In this document: positions 8,715-18,982 of the stretch, piece after piece | How the letters are laid out: every line of letters begins with the position of its first letter | How positions within the stretch are numbered: the first letter of the stretch is position 1 | Assembly (NCBI GenBank): GCA_937974565.1 | Contig: CALJWL010000001.1 | Location: 1-64,000 of the forward strand | DNA length: 64,000 nt | From: an uncultured Arenicella sp. | Lineage (GTDB): Bacteria; Pseudomonadota; Gammaproteobacteria; Arenicellales; Arenicellaceae | Direction of reading: 5' to 3' | Position numbers and translations under genes: made by a program | Notes under the pieces: generated by a model | What the model saw: only the letters and a program-made list of their open reading frames with translations | What the model was told of the DNA's origin: nothing | Database searches by the model: none

Positions 8715-10910
8715 ATGAGCAAATATATTGAGCGCGCTGGTTTACAGGTGGACACACAACTGGCTGATTTCGTTGAAAGCGAAGCGTTGCCTGGTCTGAA
8801 AATAGGCATCAGTGACTTTTGGCGTTCGTTGGCCCGTGTCATCGAGGACTTCACGCCAACAAATAAAGCCTTATTAAAAAAACGTTCTGAGATTCAATCT
8901 AAATTAGACGATTGGAACCGAGTCAATAAAAACAATTTTAATAAAACGACGTATAAACAATTTCTTCAAGACATCGGCTACTTAGTTGAAGAGGGCGCGG
9001 CTTTTTCGATTACAACCGATAATGTTGATGATGAAATTGCGCGTCAGGCTGGCGCACAGCTAGTGGTACCAACGTCTAATGCACGGTTTGCTCTGAATGC
9101 CACAAATGCTCGCTGGGGAAGCCTTTACGATGCTCTTTATGGCACTGACGTCATATCTGAAGAAAACGGCGCAACTCGATCAGGGCCATATAATCAGGCA
9201 CGGGGCGCCAAGGTGATTGACTTTGGTCGACGCTTTCTAGACCTTAATTTTCCTTTAGAGGATGGGTCTCATCGTGATGTTAATGCTTATCAGATAGAGG
9301 GTACATCACTCTCCGTTACGCTTGAAAATGGCACAACAGTTAGGCTGGTCAATACAGAGCAATGTGTTGCCTATGATGGAGAAAAAAACAGTCCTACCGC
9401 TGTTGTATTACGCAATAATGGCCTGCACGTCATTATTGAAATTGACCCTGAATCGCCCATCGGTCGTACTGACAAAGCGGGGGTTAAAGACTTAACCATG
9501 GAGGCCGCGGTAACGGCCATTCAGGATTTTGAAGACTCCGTGGCCGCCGTGGATGCGCAAGACAAGGTTGGCGTGTATCGTAACTGGCTGGGTCTAATGA
9601 AAGGCGACTTAGAGGAAACCTTTATCAAGGGCGGCAAAGAAATGACACGTGCTTTGGTTGCCGATCGGCGTTATACATCGGTCAATGGAAGTGAGCTTGT
9701 ACTGCATGGCCGCAGTTTATTGTTTTGTCGCAATGTTGGTCATTTGATGAGCAACCCAGCCATTCTAGATGCGGATGGCGAGGAAGTTAAAGAAGGCATT
9801 ATGGACGCCATGATTAGCGTTTTAATTGCAAAACACGATTTGAATAAGCGAGGTGGGCACGCAGAGCAGCGCAACTCACGAGCGGGTAGTGTGTATATAG
9901 TAAAGCCAAAAATGCATGGGCCAGACGAAGTGGCGTTCGCTAACAGTCTGTTTAACCGCGTGGAAGATGAATTGGGTTTACAACGCCATACAGTGAAGAT
10001 TGGCGTGATGGATGAGGAACGCAGAACTACAGTAAACCTGAAAGAGTGTATTCGCCAAGTCAAAGATCGAATTGTCTTTATTAATACGGGCTTTTTGGAT
10101 CGCACGGGCGATGAGATTCACACGAGCATGCTGCTAGGACCCATGGCTCCAAAAGCTGAGATCAAAAAGCAACCGTGGATTCATGCTTACGAAGACTGGA
10201 ATGTTGATATTGGTTTGGCGTGCGGGTTATCAGGCAAAGCTCAAATAGGCAAAGGGATGTGGGCGATGCCTGACGAAATGGCCAATATGTTAGAGCAAAA
10301 GATTGCACACCCTAAATCGGGTGCTAATACGGCGTGGGTTCCATCGCCTAATGGCGCCACTTTGCACGCCACTCACTACCATAGAGTGGATGTGTTTGAT
10401 GTTCAGAAAACTTTAGCGTCTAGAGCCAGAGCGTCATTAGACGAAATTTTAACGGTTCCACTGGGTGAGCGTATTGGTGAGTTAACCGCAGACGATATTC
10501 AAGCCGAGTTGGATAATAATGCCCAAGGAATTCTAGGTTATGTTGTGCGTTGGATTGACCAAGGTGTGGGGTGTTCAAAGGTGCCTGATATTAACAATGT
10601 AGGCTTGATGGAAGACCGCGCCACATTAAGAATTTCGAGTCAACATATGGCGAACTGGTTGGAACATGGCATTGTTAGCGAAGAGCAAATTCGGGCTACA
10701 TTTGAACGAATGGCACTTGTCGTTGATGAACAAAATGCGACTGATACTGAATATCGAAGAATGTCAGGCAATGAAGAGACAAGCTTGGCGTACCAAGCAG
10801 CACTGGACTTGGTGTTGCAAGGAAAGAATCAACCAAGCGGGTATACTGAACCATTACTACATGGGTACAGGCTTAAGCTTAAAGCAGGGCTTAGAAAAGT
10901 TAAAACCTAA
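8715..10910 (+). CDS. glcB: Malate synthase G
   Basis: Condenses glyoxylate with acetyl-CoA to malate; cytosolic monomer. At 731 residues it has the length of isoform G (AceB-type enzymes are about 530). Recognisable blocks include [15 protein letters not shown] near residue 130, the long G-specific insertion, [14 protein letters not shown] near residue 395 with the catalytic Arg region RNVGHLMSN before it, and GIGER-like [11 protein letters not shown] near residue 515. ATG 8715 has a good AAGAGG site. It runs divergent from aceA and ends at a clear terminator. Confidence 0.96.
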   Translation: MSKYIERAGLQVDTQLADFVESEALPGLKIGISDFWRSLARVIEDFTPTNKALLKKRSEIQSKLDDWNRVNKNNFNKTTYKQFLQDIGYLVEEGAAFSITTDNVDDEIARQAGAQLVVPTSNARFALNATNARWGSLYDALYGTDVISEENGATRSGPYNQARGAKVIDFGRRFLDLNFPLEDGSHRDVNAYQIEGTSLSVTLENGTTVRLVNTEQCVAYDGEKNSPTAVVLRNNGLHVIIEIDPESPIGRTDKAGVKDLTMEAAVTAIQDFEDSVAAVDAQDKVGVYRNWLGLMKGDLEETFIKGGKEMTRALVADRRYTSVNGSELVLHGRSLLFCRNVGHLMSNPAILDADGEEVKEGIMDAMISVLIAKHDLNKRGGHAEQRNSRAGSVYIVKPKMHGPDEVAFANSLFNRVEDELGLQRHTVKIGVMDEERRTTVNLKECIRQVKDRIVFINTGFLDRTGDEIHTSMLLGPMAPKAEIKKQPWIHAYEDWNVDIGLACGLSGKAQIGKGMWAMPDEMANMLEQKIAHPKSGANTAWVPSPNGATLHATHYHRVDVFDVQKTLASRARASLDEILTVPLGERIGELTADDIQAELDNNAQGILGYVVRWIDQGVGCSKVPDINNVGLMEDRATLRISSQHMANWLEHGIVSEEQIRATFERMALVVDEQNATDTEYRRMSGNEETSLAYQAALDLVLQGKNQPSGYTEPLLHGYRLKLKAGLRKVKT

Positions 10911-10937
10911 CGGAAGTAAAAGAGAGTGAGAAAAAAA

Positions 10938-10964
10938 TAAGTAATCGTTTTTGAACGGTTACTT
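10938..10964 (+). terminator. Rho-independent terminator after glcB
   Basis: AGTAATCGTT (10938-10947), loop TTTG, AACGGTTACT (10952-10961) forms a 10-bp stem with one G-T pair, followed by TTT. It lies 28 bases after the glcB stop. Confidence 0.75.
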
Positions 10965-11013
10965 TTGACCCTGGTGAGGGCCGAATGTATCTCGGCCTTC
11001 ATAACCGAAGTGA

Positions 11014-11484
11014 TTAAACCACGGTGAAAGCCAAGCTCACTAAGCTAATTACAACAATGGCCGTAGTAACCAAACGCAGTTGATAATAATGAGGTGAGAG
11101 AATTTGTCGACTCATTAAACGGTAATCGGTCAATACCATCAGTACAAATACAACCGCCAGAGAAAAATAGTAAGTAACACTGACGCCCATAGTACATACG
11201 GTAAACCAAGGAATTATTACAAATGCCTTGCTGGCTAACATCATTCGGTTTAAACACATTTTACTTGTGTGGTCGGGCTGTTCCTTGATTTTAATAATTA
11301 AACTTATGCCCCATTGTATTCCAGCCATAAAACTCACAATGGCGAGGCCATAATACGCGATGACTGTTTGTAAATTACCGAAGATTGGTAATTCAGACAC
11401 ACCGTAGTAAGGTCCAATCGCCGCTATAATAAAGGGGATACACCCGATTACCATCAAACCGGTGTATATCTGCTTTTGTTGCAT
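11014..11484 (-). CDS. DUF3429 family membrane protein
   Basis: A 156-residue inner-membrane protein with about five hydrophobic segments: PFIIAAIGPYY, VIAYYGLAIVSFMAGIQWG, a pair near residues 85-125, and a C-terminal helix. The AYYGLAIVSFMAGIQWG block is typical of DUF3429 proteins, whose function is not known. It is a single gene converging on glcB and divergent from the Mrp gene. I can add nothing about its role. Confidence 0.75.
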   Translation of the reverse strand: MQQKQIYTGLMVIGCIPFIIAAIGPYYGVSELPIFGNLQTVIAYYGLAIVSFMAGIQWGISLIIKIKEQPDHTSKMCLNRMMLASKAFVIIPWFTVCTMGVSVTYYFSLAVVFVLMVLTDYRLMSRQILSPHYYQLRLVTTAIVVISLVSLAFTVV

Positions 11485-11600
11485 ACTAATTTTACACTTT
11501 ATTATTCTAGTAAGACGAAGCTATCTAAGCTGTTCGTCTAGTGTCCAACATAGAAGAATGGTAGCATCACGTCCCTGAAATTTATCCACACAACCTTCGC

Positions 11601-12707
11601 ATGTCAGATCAAATCATTACTGCGGTAACGAATCAGTTACACGCGATTATCGACCCATACACGCAAAATAAGCTTACGGCTAATAAAGGTTTGGTCTCAG
11701 TAAACGTGGATTCCGAGAAGGTCGTTGTACACATCCGTCGTGGTTACCCAGTTCGAGCGGCAACTCCGGTTTTGGCAGAGCTGGTTCGGGACAGTTTAAA
11801 TAGCGTAGATTTAGATAAGCGAACTCTCGAAGTGTTGGTGAGTCAAGAGATTGTTTCTCACAGCGCTCAACAAGGCGCTAAAGCCGTACCTGGCATCAAA
11901 AATATCATTGCCATTGCGTCAGGCAAGGGCGGGGTGGGTAAATCCACTTGTTCTGCAAATTTAGCATTAGCCTTGTCGGCTGCTGGCGCAAAAGTTGGGA
12001 TGCTTGACGCTGATATTTACGGCCCCAGCCAACCACGTATGTTAGGCATCTCTGGTAAGCCAGAAGCCTTAGAGAATAAGCAGTTACTTCCCATGCTGAG
12101 TCATGATATAAAAATCATGTCGATTGGTTTTTTAGTAGAAGAAGACACCCCCATGATTTGGCGTGGCCCGATGGTTACACAAGCTTTAGAGCAAATGTTG
12201 CGTGGTACAGCATGGAACCAAGACGCACAGGACATTGATTATTTGGTGATTGATTTGCCACCTGGTACAGGTGATATTCAATTAACCTTAAGTCAAAAAG
12301 TGCCAGTTGCCGGTGCGGTCATTGTGACCACACCGCAAGACATCGCGCTACTTGACGCTCGTAAAGCTTTTAAAATGTTTGAGAAGGTAGAAGTGCCTGT
12401 GTTCGGTATCATCGAAAATATGAGTACTCACGTGTGTTCAAATTGTGGCCATGAAGAAGCTATTTTTGGCTCTGGTGGTGCGACTAAAATGGCCGAGGAC
12501 TATGGCTTAGATGTGCTAGGTCAAATTCCTCTGGAGATGGCGATTAGACAGCTAGCCGACTCAGGCACCCCTACGGTGGTTGCTGAGCCAGAATCTGAGA
12601 CGGCGAAACGTTATCAATCAATTGCATTGACAATCGCGGGTAAGTTATCCGCTAAGAAAAAGAACTTTAGTTCCAAGTTTCCAAATATTGTGGTTGAGAA
12701 CTCTTAA
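11601..12707 (+). CDS. apbC: Mrp/ApbC-type iron-sulfur carrier ATPase
   Basis: P-loop ATPase of the Mrp/NBP35 family that binds and delivers [4Fe-4S] clusters to target enzymes in the cytosol. The 368 residues begin with a MIP18-like (DUF59) domain of about 85 residues, followed by the deviant Walker A motif GKGGVGKSTCSANLA near residue 112. Further on are DADIYGPSQPRM, LVIDLPPGTGD, and the cluster-binding CSNC near residue 275. The start at 11601 lacks an obvious ribosome site, but the domain boundaries fit. Radical-SAM and Fe-S enzymes such as RimO and Na+-NQR in this window could be clients; that is inference. Confidence 0.93.
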   Translation: MSDQIITAVTNQLHAIIDPYTQNKLTANKGLVSVNVDSEKVVVHIRRGYPVRAATPVLAELVRDSLNSVDLDKRTLEVLVSQEIVSHSAQQGAKAVPGIKNIIAIASGKGGVGKSTCSANLALALSAAGAKVGMLDADIYGPSQPRMLGISGKPEALENKQLLPMLSHDIKIMSIGFLVEEDTPMIWRGPMVTQALEQMLRGTAWNQDAQDIDYLVIDLPPGTGDIQLTLSQKVPVAGAVIVTTPQDIALLDARKAFKMFEKVEVPVFGIIENMSTHVCSNCGHEEAIFGSGGATKMAEDYGLDVLGQIPLEMAIRQLADSGTPTVVAEPESETAKRYQSIALTIAGKLSAKKKNFSSKFPNIVVENS

Positions 12708-12772
12708 CGTTGTTATCAAAACAGATAGTAAATCGTCATAACAAGCAATAAACCGGCTAAAAAGATAGAACA

Positions 12773-13876
12773 ATGAGTGATAGTAGTATCGGAAAATTAT
12801 TTCGAGTTACCACCTTTGGCGAAAGCCATGGTAAGGGCATTGGCTGCATTGTTGATGGTTGCCCACCTGGGATGGGGTTGACCGAAGCAGACCTTCAACC
12901 TGATTTAGATCGACGCAAGCCAGGTCAATCTAAGTTCACAACTCAACGTCGTGAGCCAGACGAAGTGCAAATTTTTTCAGGCGTCTTCGAAGGTAAAACC
13001 ACCGGTACATCTATTGGCATGGTGATTCATAATACAGACCAGAAATCGAAAGATTATTCTAATATTATGGATACATTTCGCCCCGGCCACGCTGACTATA
13101 CTTATCACCATAAATACGGCAATCGTGATTATCGTGGAGGAGGGCGCTCGTCGGCACGTACCACAGCCATGATTGTGGCAGCTGGCGGTATTGCGAAAAA
13201 ATATTTATTTGAAAAAGAAGGCATTCAAATTCAAGCCTATTTATCGCAAATGGGGAACGTCAAGATCCAGAACGTCGATTTTGGTGAGATCGCCAACAAC
13301 CCATTTAATTGCCCTGATGCAAGCAAAGTCGAAGAAATGGAAAGCTTGATAAAACAGTTGCGCCGCGATGGCGACTCTGTGGGGGCTAAGGTTACGGTGG
13401 TTGCAAACAATATGCCCGTTGGTTTAGGTGAACCTGTATTCAATGAGTTAGATGCGGACATTGCTAAGGCATTGATGAGCATTAATGCCGTTAAGGGCGT
13501 TGAAATTGGGGCGGGTTTTTCGTCCGTGAATCAACGCGGCTCTGAACACCGAGATGAGTTGCACCCTGATGGTTTCGCGAGCAATAACGCCGGTGGTATT
13601 TTAGGTGGTATCTCTTCAGGTCAAGATGTGGTGGCCAGTTTGGCATTAAAACCAACATCAAGTATTACCAAGCCAGGAATGAGTATTGATAAACAAGGCA
13701 ACCCTGTTGAAGTGGTAACTAAAGGTCGTCATGACCCTTGTGTGGGGATTCGTGCGGTGCCAATTGCTGAGGCCATGTTAGCCATTGTTATCATGGATCA
13801 CTATTTACGCCATAGAGCGCAGAACGTTGATGTTAGAGTTGAAACGCCAGTCATTCCAGGAAACCGTGTTCAATAG
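12773..13876 (+). CDS. aroC: Chorismate synthase
   Basis: Makes chorismate from 5-enolpyruvylshikimate-3-phosphate using reduced FMN, the last shikimate step. All three family signatures are present: [18 protein letters not shown] at residues 17-34, [22 protein letters not shown] in the middle, and [17 protein letters not shown] near residue 320. The 367-residue length is normal. Three other shikimate genes (DAHP synthase, aroE, aroB) lie at the far end of the window, so the pathway is split. The gap to the Mrp gene upstream is only 65 bases. Confidence 0.97.
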   Translation: MSDSSIGKLFRVTTFGESHGKGIGCIVDGCPPGMGLTEADLQPDLDRRKPGQSKFTTQRREPDEVQIFSGVFEGKTTGTSIGMVIHNTDQKSKDYSNIMDTFRPGHADYTYHHKYGNRDYRGGGRSSARTTAMIVAAGGIAKKYLFEKEGIQIQAYLSQMGNVKIQNVDFGEIANNPFNCPDASKVEEMESLIKQLRRDGDSVGAKVTVVANNMPVGLGEPVFNELDADIAKALMSINAVKGVEIGAGFSSVNQRGSEHRDELHPDGFASNNAGGILGGISSGQDVVASLALKPTSSITKPGMSIDKQGNPVEVVTKGRHDPCVGIRAVPIAEAMLAIVIMDHYLRHRAQNVDVRVETPVIPGNRVQ

Positions 13877-13967
13877 CTGTACTTAATAAACAGCAGTTAA
13901 CATTGACTTATTACTATCATAGCGACTTCAATAGTCGTAAACACGCCGTTCGATAACACCTTAATCC

Positions 13968-15143
13968 ATGCGTACTTGGTATTTTTCGAACTTCTACTTC
14001 TTTTATTTTGCGACCATCGGTATCATCGTGCCGTATTGGAGCGTCTATTTAAATCATTTAGGATTTTCAGCTAAGGAAATTGGTCAACTTATGGCCATTT
14101 TTCTATTTTCCAAGGTTCTTGCCCCGAATGTATGGGCAACTTTGGCTGATAACATAGCGGCCAAACATGGAAGTTCCCTTGGTATTCTAAAGTTTGCGAC
14201 CTTAGCCACCGTCATAATCTACGCATTGTTGTATTTCGTGGAGGGTTTCTGGGCTGTTGCAGCGGTAATGCTAGGTTACTGCGTTTTTTGGAATGCATCG
14301 CTACCGCAATTAGAGGCTGCGACCTTAAACCATATTAGTGATAAAGGTGCTTACGGTAAGGTGCGCGTATGGGGCTCATTGGGGTTTATCGTTACCTCTG
14401 TGGGTGTCGGGCGGTTATTAGATGAAACTGGGCCATCGGGAATCTTTGGTGCCGGTGGGCTAGCCTTGTTGTTTTTGTTCTTTGCCAGTTTACTAATGAA
14501 GGGCAGTAAGGGCTTAAGTAAGAAAGACGCAGAAGTAAACACAAGTGCAGATAAGGTGGCCGTAATGGAGTTGCTTAACAGCAAAGTGATCACTTTGCTT
14601 GTGCTGTGCTTTTTCATGCAACTCTCTCACGCGCCTTTGCAAGCCTTCATGAGTTTGTATTTGAACGATTATGGCTATTCAAACTCGCAAGTAGGCTTAC
14701 TTTGGGCCGTGGGTGTAGTGTTTGAAATTGGCGTATTTTTAGTGTCTCATCGATTGATCGGTCACTTTAAACTCTCGAATTTGTTGACGTTTACGTTTTT
14801 TATTAGCGCCTTGCGTTGGATTTCAGTGGCTACATTTCCAGAGATACCGTGGGTTGTTTTCATGACTCAAGTCATGCATGCGATTACCTTTGGGCTTTAT
14901 CACGCAGTGATGATTCAACTAATTGATCGATTGTTTGTGGGCCGTTATCAAATTCGCGGCCAAGCGCTTTACAGCAGTATCACGTTTGGACTGGGTGGCG
15001 CGATAGGCAGTTATGTAAGTGGTTACATATGGACCGACTTGGGTAAACAAGAGTTGTTTCTCTTAAGCGGCATTTTGATGTTGATTGTAGCGTTTGTTTC
15101 CGTGCTGATTACAACGAAATTAACGGGTGAAAGTTCACAGTAA
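13968..15143 (+). CDS. Major facilitator transporter, HcaT/PPP-like
   Basis: A 391-residue inner-membrane transporter with about 12 hydrophobic segments. The opening YFSNFYFFYFATIGIIVPYW and GQLMAIFLFSKVLAPNVWA resemble the 3-phenylpropionate/nucleoside-type MFS subgroup (MFS_1_like). KVRVWGSLGFI is the usual segment after TM4, and LGGAIGSYVSGYIW precedes the last helix pair. The substrate is not predictable. It sits 28 bases upstream of the photolyase on the same strand and may share a transcript. Confidence 0.8.
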   Translation: MRTWYFSNFYFFYFATIGIIVPYWSVYLNHLGFSAKEIGQLMAIFLFSKVLAPNVWATLADNIAAKHGSSLGILKFATLATVIIYALLYFVEGFWAVAAVMLGYCVFWNASLPQLEAATLNHISDKGAYGKVRVWGSLGFIVTSVGVGRLLDETGPSGIFGAGGLALLFLFFASLLMKGSKGLSKKDAEVNTSADKVAVMELLNSKVITLLVLCFFMQLSHAPLQAFMSLYLNDYGYSNSQVGLLWAVGVVFEIGVFLVSHRLIGHFKLSNLLTFTFFISALRWISVATFPEIPWVVFMTQVMHAITFGLYHAVMIQLIDRLFVGRYQIRGQALYSSITFGLGGAIGSYVSGYIWTDLGKQELFLLSGILMLIVAFVSVLITTKLTGESSQ

Positions 15144-15171
15144 TATCATCGTTTAAACCTACACTTCAACC

Positions 15172-16581
15172 ATGAAAATTATTCACTGGCTTAGAGAAGA
15201 TTTAAGGTTATTTGACAACCCAGCACTTCATTACGCGGCATCACAAGGCGATGTTGTGCCTGTGTTTATTTACCCTGAAGGCTTGGGCAGTGCAAGTTAT
15301 TGGTGGTTGCATCACAGCCTTAGACACTTGGCCGACTCATTACGAGAAAAGGGTGTGCCTTTGATATTGCGCACAGGAGAACCAACGGTTGTTATTCGTG
15401 AGATAGCGAAAGACATCGACGCCGATGCCGTAGTGTGGAATCGAGTTTACTCACCCTCTGGCATCACCCTTGGAGAAGCCATGAAATGTGAGTTGAGTCG
15501 TGATGGTGTGGCTAATCAATCGTTCAATGGTCAGCTTCTTATTGAACCCACTAAAATTTTTAATAAGCAAGGTAAGCCTTTTAAGGTTTTTACGCCCTTT
15601 TGGCGCCATTGTTTATCCGTATTAAACCCTTCAGAACTACTTCCGAAGCCTGACTTTAAGAAACACTCAATGCACCTTGAATCTGACAGTTTGGACGACT
15701 GGGGATTGCGGCCAACTAAGCCAGATTGGGCTAGCGGACTTAAGCGTCTTTGGCAGCCTGGTGAACGTGGCGCTCAAGACCGCTGGCACAGGTTTATCGA
15801 GACATCTGCAAACAAGTATTTGGGTGGACGTGACTTTCCCAGCAAACCTAATACCTCTTTATTGTCACCTCATTTGGTTTTTGGAGAGATTAGTCCGAGA
15901 CAACTTTGGCACGATACGAATGAATGTATTGCTATTCAGGCCGTAGACTCAAGCAATGGTAATAAATTTTTGTCTGAGATTGGCTGGAGAGAATTCAGTC
16001 GCTATTTATTAGTTCATTTCCCTTCCATAGAGGAACGACCATTTAACGAACGTTTTAATGCGTTTCCTTGGCAAGATAATTCGGTTCTCATTGAAGCTTG
16101 GAAACGTGGAAAAACTGGGTACCCCATTGTGGACGCTGGTATGCGAGAACTCTGGCATACCGGCTATATGCATAATCGAGTAAGAATGATTGTGGCGTCA
16201 TTTTTGACTAAGCACTGCCTAAGTCATTGGAAGCACGGCATGGATTGGTTTTGGGACACGTTGGTTGATGCCGATATTGCCAATAACACGGCAAGTTGGC
16301 AATGGGTTGCCGGTTGTGGTGCTGATGCGTCACCCTATTTTAGGATTTTTAACCCGATATTACAGGGTGATAAGTTTGATAAAGACGGCACCTATATTAA
16401 ACAGTGGGTGCCTGAGTTAAAAGATTTGCCAAAAAAATACATTAATAAGCCGTGGGAAGCCGATGAACTCACGTTGAGTGTCGCCAATGTAAAACTTGGT
16501 AAACACTACCCATTTCCAATCGTTGATCATACTCAAGCAAGAAATGCCGCGTTAGCGGCTTACCAAGTAATCAAACAATAG
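15172..16581 (+). CDS. phrB: Deoxyribodipyrimidine photolyase (cryptochrome/photolyase family)
   Basis: Repairs cyclobutane pyrimidine dimers with blue light using FADH- and an antenna cofactor. The N-terminal alpha/beta domain begins IHWLREDLRLFDNPAL. The FAD-binding C-terminal half contains FLSEIGWREFSRYLL, KTGYPIVDAGMRELWHTGYM, HNRVRMIVASFLTKH and NTASWQWVAGCGADASPYFRIFNP, the class I photolyase core including the electron-transfer tryptophans. The 469 residues fit class I. A DASH cryptochrome is less likely given the opening motif and length. It follows the MFS gene closely; the redox-stress group comes next. Confidence 0.9.
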   Translation: MKIIHWLREDLRLFDNPALHYAASQGDVVPVFIYPEGLGSASYWWLHHSLRHLADSLREKGVPLILRTGEPTVVIREIAKDIDADAVVWNRVYSPSGITLGEAMKCELSRDGVANQSFNGQLLIEPTKIFNKQGKPFKVFTPFWRHCLSVLNPSELLPKPDFKKHSMHLESDSLDDWGLRPTKPDWASGLKRLWQPGERGAQDRWHRFIETSANKYLGGRDFPSKPNTSLLSPHLVFGEISPRQLWHDTNECIAIQAVDSSNGNKFLSEIGWREFSRYLLVHFPSIEERPFNERFNAFPWQDNSVLIEAWKRGKTGYPIVDAGMRELWHTGYMHNRVRMIVASFLTKHCLSHWKHGMDWFWDTLVDADIANNTASWQWVAGCGADASPYFRIFNPILQGDKFDKDGTYIKQWVPELKDLPKKYINKPWEADELTLSVANVKLGKHYPFPIVDHTQARNAALAAYQVIKQ

Positions 16582-16731
16582 ATTGCTTGGATCACACGAT
16601 AAATTTTCAATCTAAATACCTGATCGTTTTGTTTTAAATAATTAAATATAGTAATCAACAACCGGTCAGTACACTCTGTCATATCAATCAAACAACTTTG
16701 TACTAATTTTCAAAATACTGCGGAGAATATT

Positions 16732-17484
16732 ATGTCTGACAACCACACCCCTTCAAACTCCATGGAAGGCCAAACCATTCCCAATGTTACTTTTCGCACA
16801 CGCGATGGCGATGCTTGGATAGATGTTACAACTAATGAACTGTTTAGCGATAAAACGGTGGTGGTTTTTTCGCTGCCAGGCGCGTTTACCCCGACTTGTT
16901 CATCAACCCATTTACCTAGGTATAACGAGCTGGCTTCGACCTTTGCTGAAAATGGCGTCGACCGCATTATTTGTATGAGCGTTAACGATACGTTTGTAAT
17001 GAATGCTTGGCGTGCGGACCAAGAAGCCGCCAATATTACGGTAATTCCCGATGGCAACGGAGAGTTTACGGATGGCATGAAAATGTTGGTGGATAAAGGT
17101 GAGATTGGTTTTGGCAAACGGTCGTGGCGTTACTCTATGTTGGTTAAAAACGGTGTGGTCGAGAAAATGTTTGTTGAGCCTAATAAACCTGGTGATCCTT
17201 TTGAAGTGTCCGATGCTGATACGATGCTTGAATACATTAACCCTGAAGCGGTGAAGCCGCAGTCGGTTGCCATGATCACTAAACCAGGGTGTCCATACTG
17301 TGTGAAAGCCAAAACACTACTAACGATAAAAGGCATTCCGTTTGAAGAGATCGTGCTAGGTAAAGACGCCACCTCAGTCAGTGTTAAGGCAATTTCAGGT
17401 AATGCGACAGTACCGCAAGTGTTTTTTGATGGGGTTAATATCGGTGGCTCAGACGACTTAGAAAAATATTTGCAAGACAAATAA
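16732..17484 (+). CDS. Hybrid peroxiredoxin 5-glutaredoxin peroxidase
   Basis: A glutathione-dependent peroxidase that reduces H2O2 and organic hydroperoxides. Residues 1-165 form a Prx5 domain with the peroxidatic cysteine in PGAFTPTCSSTH (Cys56). Residues 176-250 form a glutaredoxin domain with the redox pair KPGCPYC (Cys187, Cys190) and the GSH-site segment TVPQVFFDGVNIGGSDDL. The fusion lets one chain take electrons directly from glutathione. ATG 16732 has a CGGAG site at 16721. oxyR lies 430 bases downstream on the same strand, so OxyR control is plausible but no binding site is proven. Confidence 0.95.
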   Translation: MSDNHTPSNSMEGQTIPNVTFRTRDGDAWIDVTTNELFSDKTVVVFSLPGAFTPTCSSTHLPRYNELASTFAENGVDRIICMSVNDTFVMNAWRADQEAANITVIPDGNGEFTDGMKMLVDKGEIGFGKRSWRYSMLVKNGVVEKMFVEPNKPGDPFEVSDADTMLEYINPEAVKPQSVAMITKPGCPYCVKAKTLLTIKGIPFEEIVLGKDATSVSVKAISGNATVPQVFFDGVNIGGSDDLEKYLQDK

Positions 17485-17503
17485 AACCGTACCGTTCTAT
17501 AGA

Positions 17504-17530
17504 TTTATGGCGTATTTATTGCGCCATAAA
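17504..17530 (+). terminator. Perfect 9-bp hairpin after the hybrid peroxiredoxin gene
   Basis: TTTATGGCG (17504-17512) pairs perfectly with CGCCATAAA (17522-17530) around a 9-base loop. No T-run follows, so it may be a weak terminator or an mRNA 3' stabiliser. Confidence 0.45.
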
Positions 17531-17562
17531 CCGACGTATCAATATTTAAAAGACGAATTGTT

Positions 17563-17814
17563 TTGAAATCAGTAGATGACATCGGTTTAGTCGGCTTTTC
17601 GTCCGACCACCTTATGAAACTCGCAACTTGGACCATGCCGTTTGGTAAATACGCCGGAAGGGCGTTGATTGATTTGCCGGAAGCGTATTTATTTTGGTTT
17701 CAAAAGCACGAGTTTCCTAAAGGTGAACTGGGAGATTTGATGAAACTGTGTCTCGATCTCAAAATTGAAGGTTTGGATGGTCTTGTAAAGCCATTGAAAC
17801 CTTTTAGTGATTAA
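17563..17814 (+). CDS. DUF3820 family small protein
   Basis: An 83-residue protein containing MPFGKYAGRALIDLPEAYL followed by WFQKHEFPKGELGDLM, the signature of DUF3820 proteins (sometimes called putative quorum-sensing-regulated virulence factors; role unproven). The upstream-most start is TTG 17563 with no clear ribosome site. ATG 17614 would still keep the whole conserved core, so the start is uncertain. It sits between the hybrid peroxiredoxin gene and oxyR. Confidence 0.75.
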   Translation: MKSVDDIGLVGFSSDHLMKLATWTMPFGKYAGRALIDLPEAYLFWFQKHEFPKGELGDLMKLCLDLKIEGLDGLVKPLKPFSD

Positions 17815-17915
17815 ACGCTACTAACACACTAATAGAATGTCCAAGGCGTCGGTACTCCAGTAACGAAGATTGATCAGTGGAGACGCTATAAACAACGTAT
17901 TCGAGAGGCTTGATA

Positions 17916-18824
17916 GTGAACATACGTGATTTACAATACTTAGTCGCTGTTCACGACTTAAATAATTTCAGCAAGGCGGCGGAACGTTGTTTTGTCAGTC
18001 AACCAACGCTCAGTGGGCAGCTTAAAAAGCTCGAAGATGAGTTGGGGTCTGAGCTGATTGAACGCTCAACGCGACAAGTTCTTTTCACTCAACTTGGTGA
18101 GGAAATAGTGCAATACGCTCGTGAAGCACTGCACACGGTGGAACGCATTCGAACCGCTGCGCTCCAAAGCAATGACCCGATGGTCGGAGATTTTCATCTT
18201 GGACTGATACCCACCGTTGGACCGTTTCTGCTACCGATTATTATGCCGCAACTCACGGCATTGTATCCGCAAGCTAATTTATTTCTTCATGAGCTTCGCA
18301 CTGATGAGTTGTTAGATAAGTTGCATAAAGGCGATGTCGACGCGGCAATTTTAGCCAAACTTGATTGGGAATACCCTGTAAACCAAATTGACCTTTATGA
18401 GGAGTCAATGCAACTCGCAATCAGCACACAGGACCCCTTATTTGATAGCCATCATGTTGGTCAAGGTCAACCGGTAGAGCTTGCGGTGTTAGATGATCGT
18501 GAAGTACTCATGCTCGAAGATGGTCATTGTCTAAGGAACCAAGCACTGGATGTCTGTTTTTCTGCGGGTGCAAAAGAGGACAAACGGTTTATGGCCACCA
18601 GCATGGACACTTTGTTGCATATGGTTGCCACTGGAACTGGAATGACTTTGATTCCTGAGTTGGCGTCTCGCAGTAAAATTCAAGGCATTCGATTTCTTAA
18701 GTTCGTTAAACCTGTACCACAACGAGAAATCGTCATGTTAACTCGTAAAAACAGTGCCCGAATGCAAGCACTTAGAAATATTTCTGACACTATTATCCAT
18801 ACAGTAAATCGAATTAAACATTAA
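17916..18824 (+). CDS. oxyR: Hydrogen peroxide-sensing LysR regulator OxyR
   Basis: A cytosolic transcription factor that senses H2O2 by disulfide formation and activates peroxide-defence genes. The N-terminal LysR helix-turn-helix includes NNFSKAAERCFVSQPTLSGQ. The sensing region has both redox cysteines in EDGHCLRNQ and DVCFSAGAKED (Cys205 and Cys214 from the GTG start), the spacing of E. coli OxyR Cys199/Cys208. I start at GTG 17916 because GAGAGG lies 7 bases upstream and the protein then begins MNIRDLQYLV, as in OxyR; a TTG at 17910 is also in frame. It gives 302 residues. Confidence 0.95.
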   Translation: MNIRDLQYLVAVHDLNNFSKAAERCFVSQPTLSGQLKKLEDELGSELIERSTRQVLFTQLGEEIVQYAREALHTVERIRTAALQSNDPMVGDFHLGLIPTVGPFLLPIIMPQLTALYPQANLFLHELRTDELLDKLHKGDVDAAILAKLDWEYPVNQIDLYEESMQLAISTQDPLFDSHHVGQGQPVELAVLDDREVLMLEDGHCLRNQALDVCFSAGAKEDKRFMATSMDTLLHMVATGTGMTLIPELASRSKIQGIRFLKFVKPVPQREIVMLTRKNSARMQALRNISDTIIHTVNRIKH

Positions 18825-18982
18825 ATGCGATAGGTTGACAATTATGAACCATAAAGTGTCTTGATTAGGACTATTAATTAAGACCTGATGGCGGTTGAAT
18901 TCACAATTACTAAAAAAACGGTCAGATTTTACTGAGTTGGCTCGGTCACAATCTAGAGATATCAAATAGTGAGTACGAAGAA

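Noticed and set aside
10666-10929. 87-residue plus-strand ORF at the end of glcB
   Set aside because: It lies in another frame entirely inside glcB and its tail; no ribosome site and no family pattern.
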